From positions 4,836,001 through 4,900,000 of the forward strand of contig NZ_CP182947.1 of the NCBI RefSeq assembly GCF_048320135.1: 64,000 bases of DNA, written 5' to 3'. This DNA comes from Ideonella_A sakaiensis_A (GTDB lineage Bacteria; Pseudomonadota; Gammaproteobacteria; Burkholderiales; Burkholderiaceae_C). Made by a program: the position numbers and the translations under genes. The notes under the pieces are model-generated. The model did not search any database, was not told the origin of the DNA, and worked only from the letters and a program-made list of their open reading frames with translations. Within the stretch, counting starts at the first letter, position 1. Each line of letters opens with the position of its first letter. Positions 34,948 through 43,129 of this stretch are shown here, piece after piece.

Positions 34948-35895
34948 TCAACGTGCCCAGCGCAGCGCCAGCACGTCGCGCCGGCGGGCCGCTTCGATCA
35001 GCAGTGCACGGCTGTTCGGGTCGATTGCCGGCCACGGGTGGCGCGGGGCTTCGCAGGCGATGATGCCGCCTTCCTTCATCAGTGCCTTTGCGGCCAGAAA
35101 GCCGCATTGGCGGTTTTCGAGGTTGATCAGCGGCAGCCAGTGTTCGTAGGCGGCAATCGCATCGTCGCGCCGGCCGCCGAACCAGGCGTCAAGAATGGTC
35201 CGGATGCCGTCCGGGAAACCGCCGCCGGTCATCGAGCCGGTTGCGCCGGCTTCGAGATCGGGCAGCAGCGTGATCGCTTCCTCGCCGTCCCACGGCCCCT
35301 CGATGGCGTCGCCGCCGAGGCGGATCAGCTCGCGCAGCTTGGCCGCGGCACCCGCCGTTTCGATCTTGAAATACGACACCTGCTCGATCTCGCGCGCCAT
35401 CCGGGCCAGAAACGCTGCCGACAGCGGCGTGCCGGCAGCCGGCGCGTCCTGGATCATGATCGGAATGCCGACCGCATCCGACAGCCGGGCATAGAAGTCG
35501 TAAACCCGGCTTTCAGGCACCCGGAAGGTCGCGCCGTGGTACGGCGGCATCACCATCAGCATCGCGGCGCCCATCGCCTGCGCGCAGCGCGAACGTTCGA
35601 TGCAGACCTGGGTCGAGAAATGTGTCGTCGTGACGATCACCGGCACGCGCCCATTCACATGTTCGAGGATGGTGCGGGTCAGCAGCTCGCGCTCGTCGTC
35701 GCCGAGCAGAAACTGCTCGGAAAAATTGGCGAGGATCGCCAGCCCGTCGGAACCGGCGTCGATCATGAAATCGACGCAGCGTTTCTGGCTGTCGAAGTCG
35801 AGCGCGCCGTTGTCGTCGAAGGTCGTCGGCACGACCGGAAACAGGCCGCGGTAGCGCGGCGCTTGTCCTGGCTTGGTTTGAGGCGTCGTGGCCAT
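34948..35895 (-). CDS. DapA-family (class I) aldolase/lyase
   Basis: 315 aa TIM barrel of the dihydrodipicolinate synthase / N-acetylneuraminate lyase family. Features are GLFPVVPTTFDDNGALD, the GSDGLAILANFSEQFLL block, and the Schiff-base Lys in SYFKIETAGAAAK. The canonical GTTGE segment is replaced by NFSEQ, so this is a catabolic member rather than DapA. The start overlaps the dehydratase stop by one base (TGATG). It is the last gene of the sugar-acid operon and probably cleaves the 2-keto-3-deoxy acid made by the dehydratase to pyruvate plus an aldehyde. Exact substrate unknown. Confidence 0.85.
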   Translation of the reverse strand: MATTPQTKPGQAPRYRGLFPVVPTTFDDNGALDFDSQKRCVDFMIDAGSDGLAILANFSEQFLLGDDERELLTRTILEHVNGRVPVIVTTTHFSTQVCIERSRCAQAMGAAMLMVMPPYHGATFRVPESRVYDFYARLSDAVGIPIMIQDAPAAGTPLSAAFLARMAREIEQVSYFKIETAGAAAKLRELIRLGGDAIEGPWDGEEAITLLPDLEAGATGSMTGGGFPDGIRTILDAWFGGRRDDAIAAYEHWLPLINLENRQCGFLAAKALMKEGGIIACEAPRHPWPAIDPNSRALLIEAARRRDVLALRWAR

Positions 35896-37091
35896 CACTC
35901 GATGATATTGAACTGCGACAGGTAGTCGGTGCGCAGCGTCAGGCCGAGGCCCGGCGTGTTGTCGTCGAGTTGCAGGAAGCCGTTCTCGGCGACCGGTTCG
36001 CCTGCGAAGATGTAATAGAACAGCTCGTTGCCGACCTCGATATCGAACATCGGGAAATATTCGCTCAGCGGGCAGTTCAGGCTGCTCATCGTCAGGTGGT
36101 AGTTGTGCATCTGCCCGGCGTGCGGAATCACCGGCACCGAGTAGGCCTCGCACAGCGCATTGATCTTGTGCGCCATCGTGATGCCGCCGACCCGATTCGT
36201 GTCGTACTGCACGACGCTGACCGCCTTGCGGTCGAGCAGCTGCTTGAAGCCGAGCAGCGAGAACTCGTGTTCGCCGCCGGAGATCGGCACGATGTTCATC
36301 GCATTCAGTTCGGCATAACCGTCGATGTCGTCGGCGATCACCGGCTCCTCGAGCCAGCGCGGCTGGAATTTGGCGAGCTTCGGCAACATGCGCTTCGTGT
36401 ATTCGAGGTTCCAGCCCATGTAGCACTCGAGCATCAGGTCGTTGTCGTAGCCGATCACCTCGCGCACCGCCTCGACCGATTTCAGGTTCTCGACCACACC
36501 CTGCTGGCCATGCTGCGGCCCGTAGCCGAATCGCATCTTGAAGGCGCGGAACCCCTGCTTCAAATAAGTCTCGGCCTCGGCCTGCATGTCGGCCAGGTCG
36601 GTGCGGTACAGCTTGCTGTAGTAGCAGGGGATCTTCTCCTTGGTGCGGCCGCCGAGCAGCTTGAACACCGGCTTGTTCACCGACTTGCCGAGGATGTCCC
36701 AGATCGCGATGTCGACCGCCGAGATCGCGGCCATGCCGACACCCTTGCGACCCCATGCGTGGGTCGCGCGGTACATCCGCTGGTTCAGGTATTCATAGTC
36801 CCACGGGTCCTGGCCGACCACCAGCGGCGCCAGGTATTCGTCGATGATGGCTTTCGCGATCTTCGGCGCCAGCGCGACGTTGCCGAGGCCGACGATGCCG
36901 TCGTCGGTCTCCACTTCGACGACGGTCCAGCCGTGGAAGCGGAAGGTATTCATCGTGTCCTTGCCGGACCCATGCTGCGACTTGCGGTTGTCGTAGACCA
37001 GGTCCATCGCGTTGGAGCAGAAATTGCCCTGCGGCGGAACGGTCTTGCCCTTCCATTCGAATACGCGGGCGCGGACGGATTTGATTTTCAT
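35895..37091 (-). CDS. Enolase-superfamily sugar-acid dehydratase, L-rhamnonate-dehydratase-like
   Basis: 398 aa. The barrel shows the metal ligands of the mandelate racemase/RhmD group: LMLECYMGWNLEY, RWLEEPVIADD and ISGGEHEF. The base region is VIPHAGQMHNYHLTMS. The GYGPQHGQQGVVENLKSVEAVRE stretch resembles the GPHDGDAG region of L-rhamnonate dehydratase, which is why I favour that subgroup. It dehydrates an aldonic acid to a 2-keto-3-deoxy acid. It sits between PdxA-family and DapA-family genes with overlapping start and stop codons, so the pathway reads dehydratase then lyase. The true sugar acid cannot be told from sequence alone. Confidence 0.82.
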   Translation of the reverse strand: MKIKSVRARVFEWKGKTVPPQGNFCSNAMDLVYDNRKSQHGSGKDTMNTFRFHGWTVVEVETDDGIVGLGNVALAPKIAKAIIDEYLAPLVVGQDPWDYEYLNQRMYRATHAWGRKGVGMAAISAVDIAIWDILGKSVNKPVFKLLGGRTKEKIPCYYSKLYRTDLADMQAEAETYLKQGFRAFKMRFGYGPQHGQQGVVENLKSVEAVREVIGYDNDLMLECYMGWNLEYTKRMLPKLAKFQPRWLEEPVIADDIDGYAELNAMNIVPISGGEHEFSLLGFKQLLDRKAVSVVQYDTNRVGGITMAHKINALCEAYSVPVIPHAGQMHNYHLTMSSLNCPLSEYFPMFDIEVGNELFYYIFAGEPVAENGFLQLDDNTPGLGLTLRTDYLSQFNIIE

Positions 37092-38137
37092 GCTGCAAAT
37101 TTCTGGTTCGAGAGGAATGATTCGCGTTGCGCGCGCCCCATGCGGGCGGCGATCGCAAAGGCGTTGGCGGTGGCCGTGACGTCGGCGCGGCCCTGGCCGG
37201 CGATGTCGTAGGCCGTGCCATGCGCCGGCGTCGTGATCGGCACCGGCAGCCCGCCCTGCACCGTGACACCGCGCGAGAAGCCCATCAGCTTGATCGCGAT
37301 CTGGCCCTGGTCGTGGTACATCGTGACAATCGCGTCGAGTTCGCCGTCGCGCGCGCGCAGGAAGATCGTGTCGGCCGAGAATGGCCCGACGACCGGCAGG
37401 CCGAGCGCGTTGAGTTCGCGCACCGCCGGCTCGATCACGTCGATCTCTTCGCGGCCGCAGGTGCCGCCTTCGCCGTTGTGCGGATTCAACCCGGCGACCG
37501 CGACCCGCGGCGCTGCGATGCCGCTGGCCTGCAGCGAGCGCACCATCAGGCCGGCTGCGGCAATGATGCGTTCACCGGTGATGTATTTCGGCACTTCCGC
37601 CAGCGGCACATGCGACGAGATGCGGCAGGTCCACAGAGCATCGAGCGTGTTGAATTCGCAGAAGTAGCCGGTCACGCCGAGGTATTGCGCGAAGTGGTGC
37701 AGTTCGTCCTCGTGCTTCAGGCCACCGAGTTTCATCGCATGCTTGTTCAGCGGCGCGAAGCAGATCGCATCGATGTCGCCGGCCAGCGCGGCATCCATGC
37801 AGCTGTCCAGCACCTGCAGCACCGAGCGGCCGCCTGCGGCGTCCGACTGCGAGCGCACCACCTGCTGCGGCGCGATCGTGTCGACGGCGAGGAAGGCGGG
37901 CCGCGAACTGTCGGCGCGGCCGCGCACCTCGGCGAGGCTCGCGACCGGCTCGGTCGCGACCTCGACGCCGGCGATGCGCTGGCCGTCGGCCCACAGCCAC
38001 GGGTCGCCGACCAGCACGACATTGGCCGCGGCAGTGGTCTCCGGCCGCGCCAGCAGCCGCGCGATCAATTCGGCGCCGATGCCGGCCGGATCGCCGAGCG
38101 TCAGCGCAACGACCGGCTTGTCGATGGGCAAGGACAT
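37088..38137 (-). CDS. PdxA-family NAD-dependent dehydrogenase
   Basis: 349 aa. It has ALTLGDPAGIGAELIARLL at the N-terminus, the metal-site residues in SSHVPLAEVPKYI and in TMYHDQGQIAIKLMGF, and GLNPHNGEGGTCGREE. All are diagnostic of the 4-hydroxythreonine-4-phosphate dehydrogenase family. Its place inside a catabolic operon with a Bug binding protein argues against vitamin B6 synthesis. PdxA2-type enzymes act in four-carbon acid breakdown and TphB-type enzymes on cyclic diol acids. The DUF1537 kinase that usually accompanies PdxA2 is missing here. Overlaps the dehydratase start by 4 bp. Confidence 0.88.
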   Translation of the reverse strand: MSLPIDKPVVALTLGDPAGIGAELIARLLARPETTAAANVVLVGDPWLWADGQRIAGVEVATEPVASLAEVRGRADSSRPAFLAVDTIAPQQVVRSQSDAAGGRSVLQVLDSCMDAALAGDIDAICFAPLNKHAMKLGGLKHEDELHHFAQYLGVTGYFCEFNTLDALWTCRISSHVPLAEVPKYITGERIIAAAGLMVRSLQASGIAAPRVAVAGLNPHNGEGGTCGREEIDVIEPAVRELNALGLPVVGPFSADTIFLRARDGELDAIVTMYHDQGQIAIKLMGFSRGVTVQGGLPVPITTPAHGTAYDIAGQGRADVTATANAFAIAARMGRAQRESFLSNQKFAA

Positions 38138-38139
38138 CG

Positions 38140-39114
38140 TCAGTCGACCTTGATGCCGCGGCGCTGGATCAGCTCGGCATAACGCTTGTTCTCGGCGCCG
38201 TGGAAGGCGACGAACTGGGCCTGCGCCATCGGCACCGATTCACCGCCGATCATTTCGAGCCGCTTGCGCGTTTCCGGCATCGCCATCACCTTGCTGACTT
38301 CGTCGTGCACGCGGTCCTGCACCGCCTTCGGCGTCGATGCCGGCATGTAGACGCCGTACCAGGCGCCCATCTCGACGCCGTTGACGCCGGCTTCGGCCAG
38401 CGTCGGCACGTTCGGCAGCGCGGGATTGCGGCGCGCGCTGGTCACGGCCAGCGCCTTGACCTTGCCGCTCTGGATGTGCGGCAGTACCGAGGCCAGCGTG
38501 TCGAAGCTCATCTGCACCTGGCCCGACATCAGGTCGACCAGCGCCGGGCCGCTGCCCTTGTACGGGATGTGCGTGATGAAGCTGCCGGTCGCCTCCTTGA
38601 ACAACTCGGCGGCGATGTGCTGCGTGCTGCCGTTGCCGCTCGACGCGTAGTTCAGCTTGCCCGGCGACTTCCTCGCCAGGTCGACGAGTTCTGCGACGCT
38701 GTTGACGCCGAGGCTGTTGTTGACGACCAGGACGTTCGGCACCGAGCCGACGAAGATCACCGGCACCAGGTCGCGGTCGTTGTCGTAGCCGAGCTTCAGC
38801 AGATGCGGGGCGATCGCATGCGCTGTCGAGACGCCCATCACCATCGTGTGGCCGTCGGTCGACTTCGCGGTTGCGTCGGCCGCCAGGGTATTCGATGCGC
38901 CGGGCTTGTTCTCGACCACCACCGTCGTCTTCAGCGCCGGGCCGAGCCGGTCGGCGACCGCACGCGCCATCGCGTCGGTGCCGCCGCCCGGCGAGGAGCC
39001 GACCAGCATGCGCAACGGCCGCGTCGGCCAGTCGCTGGCCTGCGCGAAGCTGCCGCCGTGGAACGTCAGCAACGAGGCTGTCGCCGCCGCTGCAAGAAGG
39101 GTTCGTCTGTGCAT
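38140..39114 (-). CDS. Bug-family periplasmic binding protein (orphan)
   Basis: 324 aa with a signal peptide ending near residue 25 (GGSFAQA). WPTRPLRMLVGSSPGGGTDAMARAV and THIPYKGSGPALVDLMSGQVQMSFDT are the Bug signatures. It is the first gene of the sugar-acid operon, 2 bp from the PdxA-family gene. No tctA/tctB lies in this operon, so it must either use a permease encoded elsewhere (two TctAB pairs exist in the window) or act as a sensor or accessory protein. GGGAGA precedes the ATG. It probably binds the acid broken down by the operon. Confidence 0.9.
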   Translation of the reverse strand: MHRRTLLAAAATASLLTFHGGSFAQASDWPTRPLRMLVGSSPGGGTDAMARAVADRLGPALKTTVVVENKPGASNTLAADATAKSTDGHTMVMGVSTAHAIAPHLLKLGYDNDRDLVPVIFVGSVPNVLVVNNSLGVNSVAELVDLARKSPGKLNYASSGNGSTQHIAAELFKEATGSFITHIPYKGSGPALVDLMSGQVQMSFDTLASVLPHIQSGKVKALAVTSARRNPALPNVPTLAEAGVNGVEMGAWYGVYMPASTPKAVQDRVHDEVSKVMAMPETRKRLEMIGGESVPMAQAQFVAFHGAENKRYAELIQRRGIKVD

Positions 39115-39182
39115 CGCTTGTCTCCCGTTTCGGGTTGTAGGGTGGAGCGGATGCTAGGTCGCGCATTCATTCCCGTAAACTG

Positions 39183-39192
39183 AAAGATCTTT
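39183..39192. promoter_or_regulatory. Palindrome in the divergent LysR/operon promoter
   Basis: AAAGATCTTT is a perfect 10-bp palindrome in the 106-bp gap between the divergent LysR gene and the Bug gene, 29 bp before the LysR start. It is a candidate LysR-regulator half-site pair. Confidence 0.4.
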
Positions 39193-39220
39193 ATCGATTC
39201 ATAGCCGCAGGTAATCAGTC

Positions 39221-40159
39221 ATGGGTTCGATCGACCGCCAGCACACGACCCCGCAACTGATGAACCGGCTGCGCATGCGCCAGGTGACGCTGCTGCTCGC
39301 AATCGACGAGCTCGGCACCTTGAGTGGCGCCGCCGAACGGCTCGGGCTGACCCAGCCGGCGGCGACCAAGATGCTCGGCGAACTCGAGACCGTGCTCGGC
39401 CAGCGGCTGTTCGACCGCGTCGGCCGTGGCCTGCAGCCGAATGCGGTGGGTCAGCGCGTGACGGCGTTTTTCCGCAGCATCCGCGGCAGCATGGAGGCGC
39501 TGAACCAGGACCTCGAGGCGCTGCGCCATGGTGCGGCCGGCAAGCTGGCGATCGGCAGCATCATGGCCGCGTCACCGGGCCGGCTGACGCGCGCGCTGCT
39601 CCAGCTGAAGGAGGAATACCCGATGCTGGCGATGGAAATCGCCGTCGATACCAGTGACCGGCTGCTGGTGCAGCTGCGCGAAGGCGTCGTCGAACTGGTG
39701 GTCGGCCGGCGGGTGCCGGTGCCCGGCGTCGAGTGCAGCTTCCGCGCGATCGACGACGAGGAGCTCGCGGTGATCTGCGGTGAAGGCCATCCGCTGGCGG
39801 GCCGTCGCAAGCTCGATCTTGCTGCGCTGCTTGCCTATTCGTGGATCCTGCAGCCGCATGGCAGCCCGATGCGTGAATTGATCGAACGCGAATTCCGCCA
39901 CCACCATGCGGACCTGCCGAATGGCCTGATCGAGACCGGCTCGATCCTGACGACGATCAACCTGGTGCGCCGCTCGACGATGCTCGGTGTGATCCCGATG
40001 GCGGTTGCGAAAACCCATGCCGAGCACGGCATGCTGCGCGTGCTGCCATTCCGCTTCCGCCACACGCTGGAAGCCTATGGCAGCCTGGTGCCCCGCGACC
40101 GCCCGCTCAGCGAACCGGCGGCGCGGTTTCTGGAACTGCTGCATCGGGAGGGGGGGTGA
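39221..40159 (+). CDS. LysR-family transcriptional regulator
   Basis: 312 aa. The N-terminal winged helix-turn-helix reads RQVTLLLAIDELGTLSGAAERLGLTQPAATKMLGELE and GQRLFDRVGRGLQPNAVG, typical LysR. The C-terminal effector domain follows (GKLAIGSIMAASPGRL ... VELVVGRRVPVP). The start region (LMNRLRMRQVTLL) resembles the GbpR/CbbR-like regulators of sugar-acid genes. It is divergent from the Bug-pdxA-dehydratase-lyase operon and probably activates it in response to the substrate or an intermediate. Confidence 0.92.
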   Translation: MGSIDRQHTTPQLMNRLRMRQVTLLLAIDELGTLSGAAERLGLTQPAATKMLGELETVLGQRLFDRVGRGLQPNAVGQRVTAFFRSIRGSMEALNQDLEALRHGAAGKLAIGSIMAASPGRLTRALLQLKEEYPMLAMEIAVDTSDRLLVQLREGVVELVVGRRVPVPGVECSFRAIDDEELAVICGEGHPLAGRRKLDLAALLAYSWILQPHGSPMRELIEREFRHHHADLPNGLIETGSILTTINLVRRSTMLGVIPMAVAKTHAEHGMLRVLPFRFRHTLEAYGSLVPRDRPLSEPAARFLELLHREGG

Positions 40160-40169
40160 GTTCGTCGAT

Positions 40170-40191
40170 CCGGCCGGACCGGCGTGGCCGG
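40170..40191. terminator. Short hairpin between convergent LysR and murI
   Basis: CCGGCC and GGCCGG are separated by 10 nt in the 33-bp gap between two converging genes. It may serve both as a weak two-way terminator. Confidence 0.35.
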
Positions 40192-40192
40192 C

Positions 40193-41044
40193 TCAGCTGA
40201 ACGCGCCGATCGATGGTTCCGCCTCGCCCAGCCACTCGCTGACGGCGCGGTGCAGGCGCTTCGGATCGCCGCTGGTGCGGTAGGTCACCGCCGCCGCTGC
40301 CATCGCGCATGCCGGGCCTTGCGCTGTGGCGACCCAGCGTACCGCGGCCTGCCGGGCAACCGCGTCGGCGGTATCGACCAGCCTGACCTGCGGGCCGAGC
40401 GCGGCCTGGATCAGCGGCGCAACAAACGGGTAATGGGTGCAGCCGAGCACGACGGTATCGACCTCGGCACGGCGCAGCGGCTCGCAGAACCGGTCGACCA
40501 GGCTGCGCAGGCCGCCGTCCTGCAGGTCGGCGGTTTCGATCGCGGCCGCGAGCCCGGGGCAGGGCTGCAGATGAACCCGGATCGGCCGCTCCAGCAGCCG
40601 CTCGGCGGCGGCCAGCTCGCGCTGCATCAGCGACTGGAAGCGTTCGCTGCGCAACGTGCCTTCGGTCGCCATCACGCCGATCCGTCCCGAGGTGCTTTCG
40701 CGCAGTGCGGGCTTGATCCCGGGCTCGACGCCGACGATCGCCAGCTCCGGCCAGCGCTCCCGGAGCGAGCCGACCGCTGCTGCGGTGGCGGTGTTGCAGG
40801 CGACGACGAGCAGGCGTGCGCCATCGTCGACCAGGACCTGGGCAATCCGCAGCGTCCGCTCGCGGACATGGTTGTCGCTGCGTTCGCCGTAGGGCGCATG
40901 CGCCGAGTCGGCGAGATAACTCGTCGCGAGGCCCGGCAGCGCCTGGCGGATCGCGCGCAGTACCGACAGCCCGCCAAGCCCGGAGTCGAAGATGCCGATC
41001 GTCGATGGCTTCACGAGGGCAACGGCTTGGTTTGGCGGAAACAT
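40193..41044 (-). CDS. murI: Glutamate racemase
   Basis: 283 aa. Makes D-glutamate for peptidoglycan. The Asp site IGIFDSGLGGLSVLRAI is followed by SAHAPYGERS and the two catalytic cysteines, in VVACNTATAAAVGSL and VLGCTHYPFVAPLI. Length and motif order are normal. An internal start near residue 12 (before KPSTIGIFDS) would also give a full enzyme. It is convergent with the LysR gene and divergent from the etf operon. Confidence 0.95.
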   Translation of the reverse strand: MFPPNQAVALVKPSTIGIFDSGLGGLSVLRAIRQALPGLATSYLADSAHAPYGERSDNHVRERTLRIAQVLVDDGARLLVVACNTATAAAVGSLRERWPELAIVGVEPGIKPALRESTSGRIGVMATEGTLRSERFQSLMQRELAAAERLLERPIRVHLQPCPGLAAAIETADLQDGGLRSLVDRFCEPLRRAEVDTVVLGCTHYPFVAPLIQAALGPQVRLVDTADAVARQAAVRWVATAQGPACAMAAAAVTYRTSGDPKRLHRAVSEWLGEAEPSIGAFS

Positions 41045-41233
41045 CGTCGGGTCGAGGCTGGCGAAGCCGGGATTGTCGTGCGGGCCGGGCCGCGCTCGGG
41101 CGTGCCGGGCGGATGGTGCAAAATAGAACGGTCGTGCTTTTTCTGGTGCCGGTCCGCGCCATCGCGGCCGCCATCGATGGAGGGGCTCGTAGAATGAAGC
41201 GATACCCGGTCACCATTGCAACAGGAGCATTCC

Positions 41234-41983
41234 ATGAAAGTGCTGGTCCCCGTCAAGCGGGTCGTCGACTACAACGTCAAGGTCCGCGTCAAGAGCGATG
41301 GCAGCGGTGTCGACATCGCCAACGTCAAGATGAGCATGAACCCGTTCGACGAGATCGCGATCGAGGAGGCGGTGCGGCTGCGCGAGAAGGGCGTTGCCAC
41401 TGAAGTGATTGCGGTGTCGTGCGGCGTCACGCAATGCCAGGAGACGCTGCGCACCGCGATGGCGATCGGCGCCGACCGCGCGATCCTGGTCGAGACCAGT
41501 GAGGAATTGCAGCCGCTGGCGGTGGCCAAATTGCTTAAGGCGCTGGTCGACAAGGAAAAGCCCGAGCTGGTGATCCTCGGCAAGCAGGCGATCGACGACG
41601 ACGCCAACCAGACCGGCCAGATGCTCGCTGCGCTGGCCGGGCTGCCGCAGGCAACGTTTGCATCGAAGATCGAGGTCGCCGACGGCCATGCCAGCGTCAC
41701 CCGCGAGATCGACGGCGGGCTGGAGACCGTGAAGATCAAGCTGCCGGCGGTCGTGACCACCGACCTGCGGCTGAACGAGCCGCGTTATGTGACGCTGCCG
41801 AACATCATGAAGGCGAAGAAGAAGCCGCTCGAGAACATCAAGCCGGCCGATCTTGGAGTCGACATCAAGAGCCACCTGAAGACGCTGAAGGTCAGCGAGC
41901 CGCCGAAGCGCAGCGCCGGCATCAAGGTGCCCGATGTCGCGACGCTGGTCGACAAGTTGAAGAACGAAGCCAAGGTGATCTGA
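41234..41983 (+). CDS. etfB: Electron transfer flavoprotein beta subunit
   Basis: 249 aa. MKVLVPVKRVVDYNVKVRV at the start, CGVTQCQETLRTAMAIGADRAIL (AMP-binding region) and ILGKQAIDDDANQTGQMLAALAG are diagnostic. With EtfA it carries electrons from acyl-CoA dehydrogenases to ETF-quinone oxidoreductase. The ATG at 41234 follows AGGAG; a frame extension to 41216 was rejected. It heads an operon with etfA, an acyl-CoA dehydrogenase and a nitronate-monooxygenase-like gene. Confidence 0.97.
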   Translation: MKVLVPVKRVVDYNVKVRVKSDGSGVDIANVKMSMNPFDEIAIEEAVRLREKGVATEVIAVSCGVTQCQETLRTAMAIGADRAILVETSEELQPLAVAKLLKALVDKEKPELVILGKQAIDDDANQTGQMLAALAGLPQATFASKIEVADGHASVTREIDGGLETVKIKLPAVVTTDLRLNEPRYVTLPNIMKAKKKPLENIKPADLGVDIKSHLKTLKVSEPPKRSAGIKVPDVATLVDKLKNEAKVI

Positions 41984-41990
41984 TTTCTGG

Positions 41991-42092
41991 CCCCTTCTCC
42001 CGCTGGCGGGAGAAGGCGGGGGATGAGGGTTCGGCGGTTCGCGCAGACCCTCACCCCAACCCTCTCCCGCCGGGCGGGAGAGGGAGCAGGCT
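41991..42092. repeat. Intergenic palindromic repeat between etfB and etfA
   Basis: Three stems lie side by side: CCTTCTCCCGC (41993-42003) with its complement at 42006-42016; GGGGATGAGGGT (42019-42030) with ACCCTCACCCC (42048-42058); and CCCTCTCCCGCC (42060-42071) with its complement at 42073-42084. This is the composition and layout of dispersed REP/BIME-like elements (CCTCACCCCAACCCTCTCCC type) seen in many GC-rich proteobacteria. It splits an operon and may tune the etfB to etfA ratio. Confidence 0.75.
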
Positions 42093-42134
42093 GATTCGAA
42101 GAATGCACGCGCCAAGTGCGCAGGAGATACCGAC

Positions 42135-43067
42135 ATGACCGCTCTCGTAGTAGCCGAACACGACAACCAGTCGATCAAGGGATCGACGCTGAACACCGTC
42201 ACCGCCGCCGTCGAGTGCGGCAAGGAAGTGCATGTGCTGGTCGCCGGCTCGAATGCCGGCGAGGCCGCGAAGGCCGCTGCGCAGATCGCCGGCGTAACCA
42301 AGGTGCTGCATGCCGACGGCGAGCAGCTGGCGCACGGCCTGGCCGAAAACGTCGCCGCGCAGGTGATGGCAGTTGCGAAGAACTACACGCACATCCTGTT
42401 TCCGGCGACCGCCGCCGGCAAGAATGTCGCGCCCAGGGTTGCCGCACTGCTCGACGTCGGGCAGGTATCCGACATCATCCGGGTCGAATCGGAAGACACC
42501 TTCGACCGGCCGATCTATGCCGGCAATGCGATCGCGACGGTGCAGAGCATCGATCCGATCAAGGTGATCACGGTGCGCACGACCGGCTTCGATGCCGCTG
42601 CGGCCAGCGGCGGCTCGGCCAGCGTCGAGCAGGTCGATGCGGCCGGCGACTCGGGGCTGTCGAGTTTCGTCGGCGCCGAGATCGCGAAAAGCGACCGGCC
42701 AGAACTGACCGCCGCGAAGATCATCGTCTCCGGCGGCCGCGCAATGGGCAGCAGCGAGAAGTTCGACGAGGTGCTGACGCCGCTGGCCGACAAGCTCGGT
42801 GCCGCGCTCGGCGCGAGCCGCGCCGCGGTCGACGCCGGTTATGCACCGAACGACTGGCAGGTCGGGCAGACCGGCAAGATCGTCGCGCCGGAGCTGTACA
42901 TCGCCTGCGGAATTTCCGGCGCGATCCAGCACCTGGCCGGCATGAAGGACAGCAAGGTGATCGTCGCGATCAACAAGGATGCCGAGGCGCCGATCTTCAG
43001 CGTTGCCGACTACGGGCTCGAGGCCGACCTGTTCAATGCAGTGCCCGAACTCGTGAAGAGCCTTTGA
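42135..43067 (+). CDS. etfA: Electron transfer flavoprotein alpha subunit
   Basis: 310 aa. The N-terminal domain starts TALVVAEHDNQSIKGSTLNTV. The C-terminal FAD domain has IIVSGGRAMGSSEKFDEVL, GASRAAVDAGYAPNDWQVGQTG and YIACGISGAIQHLAGMKDSK, the classic EtfA/FixB FAD motif. Partner of EtfB. Placed 151 bp after etfB because of the inserted palindromic repeat. Confidence 0.97.
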   Translation: MTALVVAEHDNQSIKGSTLNTVTAAVECGKEVHVLVAGSNAGEAAKAAAQIAGVTKVLHADGEQLAHGLAENVAAQVMAVAKNYTHILFPATAAGKNVAPRVAALLDVGQVSDIIRVESEDTFDRPIYAGNAIATVQSIDPIKVITVRTTGFDAAAASGGSASVEQVDAAGDSGLSSFVGAEIAKSDRPELTAAKIIVSGGRAMGSSEKFDEVLTPLADKLGAALGASRAAVDAGYAPNDWQVGQTGKIVAPELYIACGISGAIQHLAGMKDSKVIVAINKDAEAPIFSVADYGLEADLFNAVPELVKSL

Positions 43068-43129
43068 GTTTGATCCTCGGCCGGCAGGCCCCGTGCCCGG
43101 CCGGCTGACCGCTTGCCCAGGAGACAGTG

